From NCBI RefSeq assembly GCF_014596525.1, contig NZ_MSJP01000034.1:106579-170578 (forward strand): 64,000 nucleotides of DNA. Direction: 5' to 3'. Under the pieces are notes generated by a model that was given only the letters and a program-made list of their open reading frames with translations, ran no database searches and was not told where the DNA came from. A program made the position numbers and the translations under genes. Each line of letters begins with the position of its first letter. Position 1 is the stretch's first letter. The stretch is from Streptomyces sp. CBMA291. GTDB lineage: Bacteria; Actinomycetota; Actinomycetes; Streptomycetales; Streptomycetaceae. Of this stretch, positions 54,270 to 63,492 are shown piece by piece.

Positions 54270-56651
54270 TTACGCCCCCACGTACGCCGCCAAGTGCTCG
54301 CCGGTCAGGGTGGCGCGGGTCGCGACGAGTTCGGCCGGGGTGCCCTCGTAGACGATCGTGCCGCCGTCGTGGCCCGCTCCGGGGCCGAGGTCGACGATCC
54401 AGTCCGCGTGGGCCATGACCGCCTGGTGGTGTTCCACGACGATGACCGACTTCCCGGAGTCCACGAGCCGGTCGAGCAGGCCGAGGAGCTGTTCGACGTC
54501 GGCGAGGTGCAGTCCGGTGGTCGGCTCGTCGAGGATGTAGATCCCGCCCGTCTCGCCCATGTGCGTGGCCAGCTTGAGGCGCTGGCGCTCGCCGCCGGAG
54601 AGGGTGGTGAGGGGCTGGCCGAGGCTGATGTAGCCGAGGCCGACGTCGGCGAGGCGGGCGAGGACACGCTGCGCCGCCGGGGTCTTCGCCTCGCCCGAGG
54701 CGAAGAACTCCACCGCCTCGGTGACGGACATCGCGAGGACCTCGCTGATGTCCCGGCCGCCGAGGAGATAGGCGAGGACGGCGGGCTGGAACCGCTTGCC
54801 CTCGCAGTCCTCGCAGGTGGAGGAGACTCCGGCCATCATGCCGAGGTCGGTGTAGACGACTCCGGCGCCGTTGCAGGTGGGGCAGGCGCCCTCGGAGTTG
54901 GCGCTGAAGAGCGCGGGCTTCACGCCGTTGGCCTTGGCGAAGGCCTTGCGGATCGGGTCGAGGAGCCCGGTGTAGGTGGCCGGGTTGCTGCGGCGCGAGC
55001 CCCGGATGGGGCTCTGGTCGACGGAGACGACGTCCGTGCCCGCCGGGAGGGAGCCGTGGACGAGGGAACTCTTGCCGGAGCCCGCGACTCCCGTGACGAC
55101 GGTGAGGACGCCGAGCGGAAGGTCGACGTCGACGTTCCGCAGGTTGTGGGCGGTCGCGCCCCGGATCTCCAGGACGCCGGTCGGCCGCCGCACCTCGTCC
55201 TTGACGGACGCCCGGTCGTCGAGGTGCCTGCCGGTGACGGTGTCCGCGCCGCGCAGCCCGTCGACGGTGCCCTCGAAGCAGACGGTGCCGCCCGCCGTAC
55301 CGGCGCCCGGTCCGAGGTCGACGACGTGGTCGGCGATCGCGATCGTCTCCGGCTTGTGCTCCACGACGAGGACGGTGTTGCCCTTGTCGCGGAGCTGGAG
55401 CAGCAGTTCGTTCATGCGCTGGATGTCGTGCGGGTGCAGCCCGACGGTGGGTTCGTCGAAGACGTAGGTGACGTCGGTGAGCGAGGAGCCGAGGTGCCGG
55501 ATCATCTTGACGCGCTGGGCCTCGCCGCCGGACAGGGTGCCGGCGGGCCGGTCGAGGGAGAGGTAGCCGAGGCCGATGTCGACGAAGGAGTCCAGGGTGA
55601 GCTGGAGGGCGGTGAGCAGCGGGGCGACGGAGGGTTCCCCGAGGCTCCTGACCCAGGCGGCGAGGTCGCTGATCTGCATCGCGCAGGCGTCGGCGATGCT
55701 GATCCGCCCGATCTTCGAGGACCTGGCGCCTTCGGTGAGGCGGGTGCCGTCGCACTCGGGGCAGGTGGTGAAGGTGACGGCGCGCTCCACGAAGGCGCGG
55801 ATGTGCGGCTGCATGCCCTCCTTGTCCTTGGCCAGGAAGGACTTCTGGATGCGGGGGACGAGCCCTTCGTAGGTCATGTTGATGCCCGCGATCTTCATGC
55901 GGGTGGGCTCGTGGTGGAGGAAGGCGTGGAGTTCCTTCTTGGTGTAGCGGCGGATCGGCTTGGCGGGGTCGACGAGCCCGGATTCGGCGTAGAGGCGGTA
56001 GTTCCAGCCACCGGGCGTGTAGCCGGGGATGGTGAGGGCGCCTTCGTCGAGCGACTTGGTGTCGTCGTAGAGCTGTGTGAAATCGATGTCGGAGACGGTG
56101 CCCCGGCCCTCGCAGCGGGGGCACATGCCTCCGGTGCGCTGGAAGTCGGCCCTGACCGCCTTCTTGTCGCCGCGCTCGACGGTGATGGCGCCGCTGGCCT
56201 TCACCGAGGGGACGTTGAAGGCGTACGCGCCGGGCGGGCCTATGTGGGGGTCGCCGAGGCGGCTGAAGAGGATCCGCAGCATCGCGTTGGCGTCGGTGGC
56301 GGTGCCGACGGTGGAGCGGGGGTCGGCGCCCATCCGCTGCTGGTCGACGATGATCGCGGTGGTGAGCCCGTCGAGGAGGTCGACCTCGGGGCGGGCCAGG
56401 GTGGGCATGAAGCCCTGGACGAAGGAGCTGTACGTCTCGTTGATGAGCCGCTGCGACTCGGCGGCGATCGTGTCGAAGACGAGGGAGCTCTTGCCGGAGC
56501 CCGAGACACCGGTGAAGACCGTGAGCCGGCGCTTCGGGATCTCGATGCTGACGTCCTTGAGGTTGTTCTCGCGCGCGCCGTGCACGCGGATCAGGTCGTG
56601 CCGGTCGGCCGGGTGCGCGGTCCGCTCGTCCGCCCTCGGGGCCTTGCTCAT
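54270..56651 (-). CDS. UvrA-like ABC ATPase (UvrA2/DrrC type)
   Basis: A 793-residue soluble protein with two ABC modules, shorter than UvrA (about 950). First Walker [19 protein letters not shown], second [18 protein letters not shown]; signatures [12 protein letters not shown] and [12 protein letters not shown]; Walker B regions [13 protein letters not shown] and [13 protein letters not shown]. Zinc-finger cysteines appear as [26 protein letters not shown] and [10 protein letters not shown]. UvrA2/DrrC-type proteins lack the UvrB-binding domain and are tied to resistance against DNA-intercalating drugs in streptomycetes. Start ATG 56651 follows GGAGAG. No drug pump is adjacent. Confidence 0.93.
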   Translation of the reverse strand: MSKAPRADERTAHPADRHDLIRVHGARENNLKDVSIEIPKRRLTVFTGVSGSGKSSLVFDTIAAESQRLINETYSSFVQGFMPTLARPEVDLLDGLTTAIIVDQQRMGADPRSTVGTATDANAMLRILFSRLGDPHIGPPGAYAFNVPSVKASGAITVERGDKKAVRADFQRTGGMCPRCEGRGTVSDIDFTQLYDDTKSLDEGALTIPGYTPGGWNYRLYAESGLVDPAKPIRRYTKKELHAFLHHEPTRMKIAGINMTYEGLVPRIQKSFLAKDKEGMQPHIRAFVERAVTFTTCPECDGTRLTEGARSSKIGRISIADACAMQISDLAAWVRSLGEPSVAPLLTALQLTLDSFVDIGLGYLSLDRPAGTLSGGEAQRVKMIRHLGSSLTDVTYVFDEPTVGLHPHDIQRMNELLLQLRDKGNTVLVVEHKPETIAIADHVVDLGPGAGTAGGTVCFEGTVDGLRGADTVTGRHLDDRASVKDEVRRPTGVLEIRGATAHNLRNVDVDLPLGVLTVVTGVAGSGKSSLVHGSLPAGTDVVSVDQSPIRGSRRSNPATYTGLLDPIRKAFAKANGVKPALFSANSEGACPTCNGAGVVYTDLGMMAGVSSTCEDCEGKRFQPAVLAYLLGGRDISEVLAMSVTEAVEFFASGEAKTPAAQRVLARLADVGLGYISLGQPLTTLSGGERQRLKLATHMGETGGIYILDEPTTGLHLADVEQLLGLLDRLVDSGKSVIVVEHHQAVMAHADWIVDLGPGAGHDGGTIVYEGTPAELVATRATLTGEHLAAYVGA

Positions 56652-56802
56652 CGTCTCTCCAGCTGTCGCACGGGTCCGGTGCATGGACCCGCGCGTCGCG
56701 CCGCGCCAGGCGGCGGACGTGTCGCGGGGTCCATGACCGCCACACTAGCGGCGGCGGGACGGCGACGCTTCTCGCTTCCTGACCGATGGCCGGAGCCGGG
56801 AC

Positions 56803-57117
56803 TCAGGGGACGCCTTCGAGGGGCGGCGCGAGAGGGACGTCCTCAAGGGGCGGCGCCACGGGAAGACCTTCGAGGGGCGCCGCCAGAGTTCCGGCATCGA
56901 GGGGCGGCACCAGGCTCATTCCGGCCAGATGGCGCTCGGCGGCGAAGACGGCGGCGGGTGCGGTCCGCTCTCCCATCAGGACGCACAGGGTGTACGTCGT
57001 GTCCTCGAAGCGCCGCCGGGCCGACAGGTCGCACGGTCTGGCCCGTACGGTCCGCTCCTGGGCGCGGTAGTGCCGGAGCAGCCGGTCGACCGTCTTCCGG
57101 TCGGGCAGCAGCAGCAT
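56803..57117 (-). CDS. DUF5133-like small protein with 9-residue C-terminal repeats
   Basis: A 104-residue protein. The first 60 residues (LLPDRKTVDRLLRHYRAQER, then RFEDTTYTLCVLMG) match the DUF5133 family, an actinobacterial group of unknown function. The tail repeats PPLEDVPLA-like nonamers about four times; the DNA behind it has an exact 27-bp period (marks at 56818, 56845, 56872 and 56899). ATG 57117 has GAGGAGG nearby. The repeat number could vary between strains. Confidence 0.75.
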   Translation of the reverse strand: MLLLPDRKTVDRLLRHYRAQERTVRARPCDLSARRRFEDTTYTLCVLMGERTAPAAVFAAERHLAGMSLVPPLDAGTLAAPLEGLPVAPPLEDVPLAPPLEGVP

Positions 57118-57257
57118 GGGGGCCTCCTCTCTGGTGGATCGCTCCATCCTGCCGGGCACCGGCCACGGCCGCGACCCGCACGGACACGCTGGGTGACGGG
57201 GTCCCGCCGGGGTCTCCCGGGGTGCGGTTCGCCCGCCCATGGCGGAGGGTCGGAGAC

Positions 57258-58295
57258 ATGAACCCGAACACCCTGTCGAGGGTCGTCGTCACCGGAGCGA
57301 CCGGCAACGTCGGTACGAGCCTGGTCCGGGCCCTGGCGGACGAACCCCGGGTCGGCTCGGTCCTGGGCCTCGCCCGGCGCCGTCCGGACCTCGACGTGCC
57401 CGGCGTGGAGTGGGCCGAGGTGGACCTCTCCGAGGAGGGGCACGAGCCGCGACTCGCCGGGTACGTCGCGGAGGCGGACGCGGTGGTGCACCTGGCCTGG
57501 CGGTTCGGGCCGACCCACGATCCGGCGGAGACCTGGCGGACCAATGTCCTCGGCGCGGTGCGGGTCTTCGACGCGGTGGCGGCGGCGCGCGTCCCGGTCC
57601 TGGTGCACGCCTCCTCGGTGGGGGCCTACTCCCCCGGCCCGTCGGGCGGTGCCCCGGTGTCCGAGGCATGGCCGACGCACGGCTGGCCGGAAGCCGCGTA
57701 CACCCGGGAGAAGGCCTATCTGGAGAGGGTCCTCGACACCTTCGAAAGAGACCATCCGCTGGTGCGGGTGGTACGGATGCGTCCCGCGTTCCTGTTCAAG
57801 GAGGAGGCGGCGAGCGAGCAGCGGCGGATCTTCGCGGGGCGGTTCTTCCCCGGGCAGCTGATACGGCCCGATCTGCTGCCGCTGCTCCCCGAGTTCGAGG
57901 GACTGCGCTTCCAGGTCCTGCACACCGAGGACGCGGCCGACGCCTATCTGCGGGCGCTCCTTCGGGATGTGCGGGGCCCGTTCAACCTGGCCGCGGAGCC
58001 GGTGCTCGACGCGGCGACCCTCGGCGGGCTGCTGAACGCCAAGCCGGTACGGGTCCCGGCGGGCGCGGTGCGGGGCGCCCTGTCGGCGGCCTGGCACCTG
58101 CGCCTCGTCCCCGCCTCCCCCGGCCTCTTCGAGGCACTGCGGCAACTCCCCCTGCTCGCCACCGAACGGGCGCGCCGGGAGCTGGAATGGGAGCCGAAGA
58201 AGAGTTCCCTCGAAGCGGTGGAAGCGTTTCTGCGCGGGGTCCGCTCGGGCAAGGGCGAGTCCACGGGGCCCTTGGCGGGACACCGGATCGGCTGA
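57258..58295 (+). CDS. NAD-dependent epimerase/dehydratase (SDR family)
   Basis: A 345-residue extended SDR protein. The NAD motif VVVTGATGNVGTSLVRALA opens it (residue 9). The catalytic region has SSVGAYSPG and YTREKAYLE (Tyr-x3-Lys near residue 155), and AWRFGPTHDP precedes it. The C-terminal half is the substrate-binding part with FNLAAEPVLD. The substrate is not deducible; related proteins act on nucleotide sugars or flavonoid-like alcohols. ATG 57258 has GGAGGGTCGGAGA upstream. It is monocistronic. Confidence 0.9.
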   Translation: MNPNTLSRVVVTGATGNVGTSLVRALADEPRVGSVLGLARRRPDLDVPGVEWAEVDLSEEGHEPRLAGYVAEADAVVHLAWRFGPTHDPAETWRTNVLGAVRVFDAVAAARVPVLVHASSVGAYSPGPSGGAPVSEAWPTHGWPEAAYTREKAYLERVLDTFERDHPLVRVVRMRPAFLFKEEAASEQRRIFAGRFFPGQLIRPDLLPLLPEFEGLRFQVLHTEDAADAYLRALLRDVRGPFNLAAEPVLDAATLGGLLNAKPVRVPAGAVRGALSAAWHLRLVPASPGLFEALRQLPLLATERARRELEWEPKKSSLEAVEAFLRGVRSGKGESTGPLAGHRIG

Positions 58296-58628
58296 CGGGG
58301 TCGGCGGCCTTCGATCGTACGGGGAAGGTCAGGGGCGTACGGGGTGGCGACCGGGTCCCTTGGTGCGCACGGGGAGGGAGGGGGTGGCCGGGCGCGGGCG
58401 TATCGGCGTATCGGTCGGGCGGACGGGCGGACGGGCGGACGAGGAGGGTCCGGCGGCCGGGTGCCAGTGCGGGAGCCCCCGGCCGTCGGACCGGAACCGG
58501 GCGGGCCGGGGCAGGACGGGCCGGGCCCGAGGGCAGGAGGGGCAGCCGAGGGCCGGAGGCGCCGCTCCGCCCGCGCCCACACCCCTGTCCCTTGCCCGCA
58601 GCCCGGCTCCCCGGCCCCGGCCCTTGGC
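58296..58628. other. Convergent non-coding stretch with octamer repeats
   Basis: No gene. GGGCGGAC occurs three times in exact tandem at 58417-58440, just after two GTATCGG copies (about 58400-58415). The rest is GC-rich without a recognisable terminator. Confidence 0.75.
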
Positions 58629-59495
58629 TCAGTTGTCCGTCGCCGCGGGCCAGTCGATGAGGCGGATCGCGCCACCGGCCGCCTCGCGGCCCCGGCAGTC
58701 GGCCTGGTGGCGGCGGAGAAGCGCGTCGATGTCCAGGCAGCGGCCGAACTCGGGGAGGGCGGCCAGCCGTCGGGCGTACGCCCAGAGCGCCGGATATCCG
58801 GCGACCCGGTCCATGGCGGCGGCGTCCAGGTGCCAGCGGTGGACGGTGTCGAGCCGGACCAGGGTGACCCAGACGTGGACGTCGGCGGCGGTCGGCGCGT
58901 CGCCGAGGAGGTAGGGGTGGCGCGCGATGCGGTGTTCGAGGGAGTCGAGGGCGGTGAAGAGGACGGTGAGCGGGTCACGGTGGGCGGCCTCGTCGTCGAG
59001 ACCCAGCTCCCCGGCGCGCTGCGCGGCCTGGTTGATGCCGCGCTCGCACAGGTCGGAGAGGGCTTCGATGTCGCCGCGGTGCTCCTCGGGCAGCAGGTCG
59101 GGGCCTTCGCCCCGGAAGCGCAGGGCGAGGTCGCGCAGGATGTCGGGGACGTGGGTGCTGACGATGCGTCCGGTCCAGTCGTCGCTGAGGACGGGGGCGG
59201 CGGCGGGACCGCCGTAGAGGTGGGCGCTCGCCTCGTAGAGCGGGCGGAGCGCGTCGTATCCGCCGTCGGGCGTGTCGGGGGCCTCGGGGAGGACGGTGAG
59301 GGGGAGGGTGCCGTCGAGTCCGAGGAGGGCGTGGGTGAGCGCGATCCTCAGACAGTCGGGATCGGAGGGGGCGACATGGAGGCGGTAGCGGTGCGGGGCG
59401 GCGTAGTGGCCGCTGTGCACGTCACGGCCGATGCGACCGCGGAAGGCGGGCACGGCGGAGGCGGGCAGCAGCGAGGACGGGACGACGACGGACAT
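58629..59495 (-). CDS. Xi-class glutathione S-transferase-like (ECM4/YqjG-type) protein with altered active site
   Basis: A 288-residue protein. The N-terminal thioredoxin-fold region (RYRLHVAPSDPDCLRIALTH) aligns with the ECM4/glutathionyl-hydroquinone-reductase type, where a CPWAHR motif normally supplies the catalytic Cys; here that position reads DPDCLR, with the Cys three places later. The C-terminal all-alpha GST domain is clear (GINQAAQRAGELG, LGDAPTAADVHVWVTLVRLD, YPALWAYARRLAALPEF). Actinobacteria use mycothiol, so the thiol partner is unclear. ATG 59495 follows AAGGGAG. Confidence 0.82.
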   Translation of the reverse strand: MSVVVPSSLLPASAVPAFRGRIGRDVHSGHYAAPHRYRLHVAPSDPDCLRIALTHALLGLDGTLPLTVLPEAPDTPDGGYDALRPLYEASAHLYGGPAAAPVLSDDWTGRIVSTHVPDILRDLALRFRGEGPDLLPEEHRGDIEALSDLCERGINQAAQRAGELGLDDEAAHRDPLTVLFTALDSLEHRIARHPYLLGDAPTAADVHVWVTLVRLDTVHRWHLDAAAMDRVAGYPALWAYARRLAALPEFGRCLDIDALLRRHQADCRGREAAGGAIRLIDWPAATDN

Positions 59496-60328
59496 GCTTC
59501 TCCCTTGAGAGTGCTCGGTGCCGGGTGCTCGGGGCTGGGCACTCGGGCTGAGTGCCGCCCCGGCCGGGGGCCGTGGTGCGGTGGGCGGTCCGGGGGCAGG
59601 GACGGCAGGGATAGGGATACGGGCGGAAAGGGACGGCGGGAAGGAAGGGCAAGGAGGGACGGCGGGGGAAGGAGGGATGGCGGGCGCGAGGCCGATTCAC
59701 GGACGGGTTGTCTCGGTGGCCGGGACGGATGTCCGGCCCGGACGGATGCCCGGCCGCCCGGACCGATGCCCGGCCGGGAACGGATGCCCGGCCGGGGACG
59801 AACGGCGACCAGGCGCGTACGGCGGCCAGGGCGGCGCCCGGAAGGGGCCCGTACCGGGGGCGCAGGCGCCAACCGGTGTCAGGCGCCACCCCGGTTCCGG
59901 CACCACCCCCGGGCGCCCGCCGGAGGCACCCCGGTGAGGGGCGGCCGGACGGGTGGGGAGGTTCGGAGCGGAGCGGTGCCGTGTGCCGGGAGGCGGCTCA
60001 GGCGGGGCGACTCGCCGCGCTACAGACCCGCAGCAGATCGATGTGGCGGCGCGAGGTGAGGGGCAGGGAGCGCGGAAGGGGCGCGGCGAACCCGGTGTTC
60101 CGCCGGCCGGTGCGTCCCATGGTTCCCTACCTGTTCACTCGGTTATCCCGTCCCGAGTGTCCGACCGGCCCGGAGCGGCGTCAAGAGGTGCTGCACGGCC
60201 GTCTCACGGACTGTCTCATGCGCGCGGGTCCGCCGCCTCCCGGCCGACCTGCGGCCGGTTCGGGCAGTTCCCGGGCCCGGTGCCGCTCGGGCAGGGATCG
60301 GCCCACACCTGTACGGAATAATGCGCGC
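59496..60328. other. Long non-coding stretch with several short repeat arrays
   Basis: No gene in 833 bases. Near 59600-59690 units of the type GGGACGGCGGGAAGGA recur. At 59727-59800 four units around GGATGCCCGGCCGG recur every 17-20 bases. Open frames here only translate these repeats. Bases near the right end (60312-60322, GGAATAAT) may be the -10 of the Rrf2 gene. Confidence 0.65.
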
Positions 60329-60329
60329 A
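60317..60329 (+). promoter_or_regulatory. -10 element placed for a leaderless Rrf2 transcript
   Basis: AATAAT (60317-60322) ends six bases before ATG 60329; no Shine-Dalgarno sequence precedes that ATG. It is a weaker match than the other leaderless candidates. Confidence 0.35.
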
Positions 60330-60784
60330 TGCGCATTTCAGCCAGGGCCGACTACGCGGTGCGGGCCGCCCTCCAGCTCGCCGCCGCCCAGGACGCGGGT
60401 CCCCTGAAGGCCGAGGCGATCGCCGAGGACCAGGGCATCTCGCACAAGTTTCTGGAGGGCATCCTCGGCGATATGCGCAGAGGCGGGCTGGTGCAGAGCC
60501 AGCGCGGCGGCAACGGCGGGTACTGGCTGGCCCGGCCGGCCGAGTCGATCTCGGTGGCGGAGGTCATCCGCTGTGTGGACGGGCCGTTGGTCTCGGTGCG
60601 CGGGGAGCGCCCGCCGGACCTGTCCTACACGGGGCCCGCCGAATCGCTGCTCACCTTGTGGATCGCGCTGCGGGTGGGGGTCCGCGAGGTGCTCGGGGTC
60701 TCCCTCGCGGAGGTGGCGGCGGCCCGGCTGCCGGAGGAGATCGTGGGCCGGACGGAGGATCCGGAGGCCTGGACCAACCCCTGA
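60329..60784 (+). CDS. Rrf2 family transcriptional regulator
   Basis: A 151-residue protein with the standard Rrf2 opening MRISARADYAVRAALQLAAA and recognition region ISHKFLEGILGDMRRGGLV, then the wing QRGGNGGYWLAR and VAEVIRCVDGPL. Only one Cys is present (in IRCVDG), so it is not an IscR-like iron-sulfur protein; it belongs with the cysteine-metabolism and NO-type branches without a cluster. Streptomycetes often place such genes beside sulfur-assimilation genes. The SfnB-like gene 265 bases downstream fits that. Confidence 0.92.
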   Translation: MRISARADYAVRAALQLAAAQDAGPLKAEAIAEDQGISHKFLEGILGDMRRGGLVQSQRGGNGGYWLARPAESISVAEVIRCVDGPLVSVRGERPPDLSYTGPAESLLTLWIALRVGVREVLGVSLAEVAAARLPEEIVGRTEDPEAWTNP

Positions 60785-60984
60785 GGGCCCCGGAAACGCC
60801 CCTTGGGAGCCTCAGTGCCACTCCCCGGCGGCTCCGACGCCGCCCCTTACGGGCTCCGAGACCCACCCCGAAGGCTCCGCCCTTCTCCCCTGCGGATCGG
60901 ATCAACCCTCGCCGACCTGCGGTGACTTGACGGAATCTCACCCTTCAGTACAGCCCCGTCCACCCTTCGGACGCCCCTTGGGCC

Positions 60985-60996
60985 GGAGGATCCTCC
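60985..60996. other. Perfect 12-bp palindrome
   Basis: GGAGGATCCTCC lies between the Rrf2 gene and the promoter of the next gene. It is followed by a pyrimidine-rich TCTG. It could be a short hairpin or a further regulator half. Confidence 0.4.
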
Positions 60997-61005
60997 TCTG
61001 TCACT

Positions 61006-61028
61006 ATCCCTAGTATTCCACTGGGGAT
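61006..61028. promoter_or_regulatory. 23-bp imperfect palindrome over the -10 of the SfnB-like gene
   Basis: The site has the form ATCCC-N-AGT-N5-ACT-N-GGGAT; the eight arm positions on each side are fully symmetric. TAGTAT (61011-61016), a good -10, lies inside it. A second pair TCCCTA (61007)/TAGGGA (61029) overlaps. The Rrf2 protein encoded just upstream is the prime candidate to bind. Confidence 0.65.
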
Positions 61029-61049
61029 TAGGGAATCAGGTGAGGTGAC

Positions 61050-62327
61050 GTGAGCACACCAAGGAAAGCGCCGACCAGAGCAGCGAACCGCACCGCCTCC
61101 GCACCGCCCGACCGGCCCGTCGAGGACGACTTCTGGCCCCGCGTCACCCGCGAACTCGCCGACGACCTCGCCGTCGACGCCCTGGCCAGGGACCGGGCGG
61201 GCAAGGCCCCCTTCGACGAGGTCGCCCGGCTCCAGGAAGCCGGGCTTCCCGCCCTGCTCACCGCGCCGGGGCCGGACCGGCGGGGAGCCGACTGGCGGGC
61301 CGCCTGCGCGGTCGTCCGGGAGATCTCCGCCGCCGACAGCTCCGTGGGCGAACTCCTCGCCCATCACTACGCGTTGTCCTGGAGCAGCCGCTTCCTCGCC
61401 CCGTTCCACACCTCGGACATCCCGCTCGACGCGCGGACCGCCGAGGAGAACTGGCTGCTCGCCGGGGACATCGAGGCGCCGTGCTCCGAGTCCGACCCCG
61501 GGCTCGTCCTGACGCCCTCCGACACGCCCGAAGGCGGCTGGTTCCTCGACGGGACCCGCTCCTTCGCCTCCGCCGTCGCCGTGGCCGACCGGCTCGTCGT
61601 CGGCGCCCGCCCCGGCGGCATCGGCGATCTGCTCGTGATCCTCGTGGACCCCGCCGCGCCCGGCGTGTTCACCGAAGCCGGGCCGGACCGGGTCGGACAG
61701 CGGCTCGCGGGGGCGGGCACCGTCGCCTTCGAGCGGGTGCCCGTGACACCCGAGCACGTCCTCGGCGTCCTCCCCCACGACGAGCACGCCGTCGCCCCGT
61801 TCACCACCCTCGCCCCGCTCGCCCTGCGGCTCCTCCTCGTCCATGTCGGGCTCGGGATCGCCGAGGGGGCGCTCGCCGAGGCGCGGGACATCAGCCGCGC
61901 CGGACACCCGGGGCGGCACCCCGCCACGGACGGCACCGGGGACGACCCGTATCTGCTGCTCGCCTACGGGGAGCTGGCGACGGCCGCGCACACCGCCGCC
62001 GCCGTGGTGGAGCGGGCCACGGACGCCCTGACCCGCGGTCTGCTCGCCGGGTGGACCCTCGGCGTGGAGGAACGGGCCGACATCGCCGTCCTGGTGGCCG
62101 CCGCCGAGACCGTCGCGGGGAACGCCGCCGTCTCCATCACGACCCGCGTCCTCGAACTCGTCGACGGCGCGGCGGGCGCCGACATACGGCGCGGCGGGCC
62201 CGGCTTCGACCGCTTCTGGCGCAACGCCCGCGCGCTCACCGCCCCCACGCCCTCGGCCCACCGGCTGCGGGACATCGGCGACCACTACCTCAACTCGACC
62301 CACGCCCGGCTCACCCTGTTGGCCTGA
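61050..62327 (+). CDS. Acyl-CoA dehydrogenase-fold protein, SfnB/DszC monooxygenase-like
   Basis: A 425-residue protein of the acyl-CoA dehydrogenase superfamily. It has the VVREISAADSSVGELLAHHYAL helix, FLDGTRSFASAVAVADRLVVGA in the middle domain, and a late RFWRNARALTAPTPSAHRLRDIGDHYLN, where dehydrogenases have their catalytic Glu loop. These are features of the SfnB/DszC group, flavin monooxygenases or oxidases of sulfone and sulfonate sulfur metabolism, rather than true dehydrogenases. GTG 61050 follows AGGTGAGG. The Rrf2 gene upstream supports a sulfur-starvation role. Confidence 0.82.
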   Translation: MSTPRKAPTRAANRTASAPPDRPVEDDFWPRVTRELADDLAVDALARDRAGKAPFDEVARLQEAGLPALLTAPGPDRRGADWRAACAVVREISAADSSVGELLAHHYALSWSSRFLAPFHTSDIPLDARTAEENWLLAGDIEAPCSESDPGLVLTPSDTPEGGWFLDGTRSFASAVAVADRLVVGARPGGIGDLLVILVDPAAPGVFTEAGPDRVGQRLAGAGTVAFERVPVTPEHVLGVLPHDEHAVAPFTTLAPLALRLLLVHVGLGIAEGALAEARDISRAGHPGRHPATDGTGDDPYLLLAYGELATAAHTAAAVVERATDALTRGLLAGWTLGVEERADIAVLVAAAETVAGNAAVSITTRVLELVDGAAGADIRRGGPGFDRFWRNARALTAPTPSAHRLRDIGDHYLNSTHARLTLLA

Positions 62328-62356
62328 CACGCCCTCCGCCACGGGGACGAAGGGCC

Positions 62357-62386
62357 GGTCGGACCGGCATGTCGGGACGTCCGACC
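62357..62386 (+). terminator. Stem-loop after the SfnB-like gene
   Basis: GGTCGGAC (62357-62364) pairs with GTCCGACC (62379-62386) over a 14-base loop, 30 bases after the stop codon. Confidence 0.5.
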
Positions 62387-62403
62387 CTCTCGCCCGGGGG
62401 CTG

Positions 62404-62413
62404 TTGGGCCCAA
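62404..62413. promoter_or_regulatory. Perfect 10-bp palindrome before the universal stress protein gene
   Basis: TTGGGCCCAA lies 64 bases upstream of the start. Streptomycete and mycobacterial stress-protein genes are often under DevR/OsdR control at GGGCC/GGCCC-type palindromes; this short site resembles half of that pattern. The link is inferred. Confidence 0.35.
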
Positions 62414-62476
62414 GCTGGGAGACAGCAGGGTCCGACCACCGGGCGGGCCCGTCACCGCACCGACGGAGGCAGCCTG

Positions 62477-63349
62477 ATGAGTCGTGAGATCGTCGCAGGA
62501 GTGGACGGTTCCCCGGAGAGCCTCGCCGCGGCCGACTGGGCCGCTCGCGAGGCCCTCCACCGGGGGCTCCCGCTACGGCTCGCGCACGCGTGGCGCTGGG
62601 AACCCATCGACCTCCCCCTGATCCAGGACCGCGCGACCCAGGAACGCGCGGCGCAGACCCTCCTCCACGAGGCCGAGGCCGCCGTCGCCGACCGGTACCC
62701 CGGTCTCGTGATCGCCTCCGAGGTGCTTCCCGACACCCCGGTGGCCGCGCTGCTCGGCATCGAGGAGCGGGCCGAGATGCTGGTCATCGGCTCGCGCGGC
62801 CAGGGCCGTCTGATGGGCTTCCTGCTCGGTTCGTACGGTCAGCAGATCATCGCCGGGGCCACCCGTCCGGTGGTGGCCGTCCGCACCCGCGACGGCGAAC
62901 AGATCGAGCCGCCCACCGGGCATGTGCTCGTCGGCCAGCTCGGCACCCCCGAGGACAGCGCGGGGTCCCTCGGCTTCGCGTTCGCCACCGCCGCCGCGCG
63001 CGGTGTGGGCGTACACGCCGTTCGGGCCTGGAGCCTGCCCCCGCTGTACGCGTACAGCCCCGCCTCGATGCGGCTCGCCGACGAGGCCGGCGGGCTCGTG
63101 CCGTACGAGGAGAAGGCCCTGCGTGAAGCCCTCGCGCCCTGGCGGGAGCAGTACCCGGACGTGCCCGTCACCGAGCACGTGGAGCTGGGCAGCGCCGGGC
63201 AGGTGCTGCTCTCCGCCTCGGGCGCCGCACAGCTCCTGGTGGTCGGCCGGCGCGCCAAGCGCGGGGCCATCGGGCCGCGCATCGGCTCCGTGGCGCACGC
63301 GGCGCTGCACCTCGCGCCCTGCCCGGTGGCGGTGATCCCGCAGGGCTGA
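62477..63349 (+). CDS. Tandem-domain universal stress protein
   Basis: A 290-residue protein of two UspA domains. Domain 1 (residues 1-140) has EIVAGVDGSPESLAAADWAARE and the ATP-binding VIGSRGQGRLMGFLLGSYGQQII. Domain 2 (about 150-290) begins HVLVGQLGTPEDSAGSLGFA and ends LVVGRRAKRGAIGPRIGSVAH, in which the G-2x-G-9x-G(S/T) motif is retained. Such proteins bind ATP and rise under stress or low oxygen. ATG 62477 has GGAGG seven bases upstream. Confidence 0.93.
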   Translation: MSREIVAGVDGSPESLAAADWAAREALHRGLPLRLAHAWRWEPIDLPLIQDRATQERAAQTLLHEAEAAVADRYPGLVIASEVLPDTPVAALLGIEERAEMLVIGSRGQGRLMGFLLGSYGQQIIAGATRPVVAVRTRDGEQIEPPTGHVLVGQLGTPEDSAGSLGFAFATAAARGVGVHAVRAWSLPPLYAYSPASMRLADEAGGLVPYEEKALREALAPWREQYPDVPVTEHVELGSAGQVLLSASGAAQLLVVGRRAKRGAIGPRIGSVAHAALHLAPCPVAVIPQG

Positions 63350-63492
63350 AGGGGGCCGGGCGGGTCGGATTGACGCGTCCGGTTGACAAGGAGTGTCGGG
63401 GCGGCCGCGACCGGAAAGGGTTATCGCCGTCGCCCCGGTGGCCCTCCCCCGCCCCGGACCGTACGGCGACCACGGCGAGAGAGCGGACCTCC

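Noticed and set aside
52915..58295. Very long frames on both strands (1276 and 1333 codons) around the UvrA-like and epimerase genes
   Set aside because: Each merges several real genes through stop-free high-GC sequence; no domain continuity.
59708..60328. Upstream extension of the Rrf2 frame through the repeat region
   Set aside because: The added sequence only translates CGGATGCCCGGCC-type repeats; Rrf2 proteins begin at MRISARADYAV.
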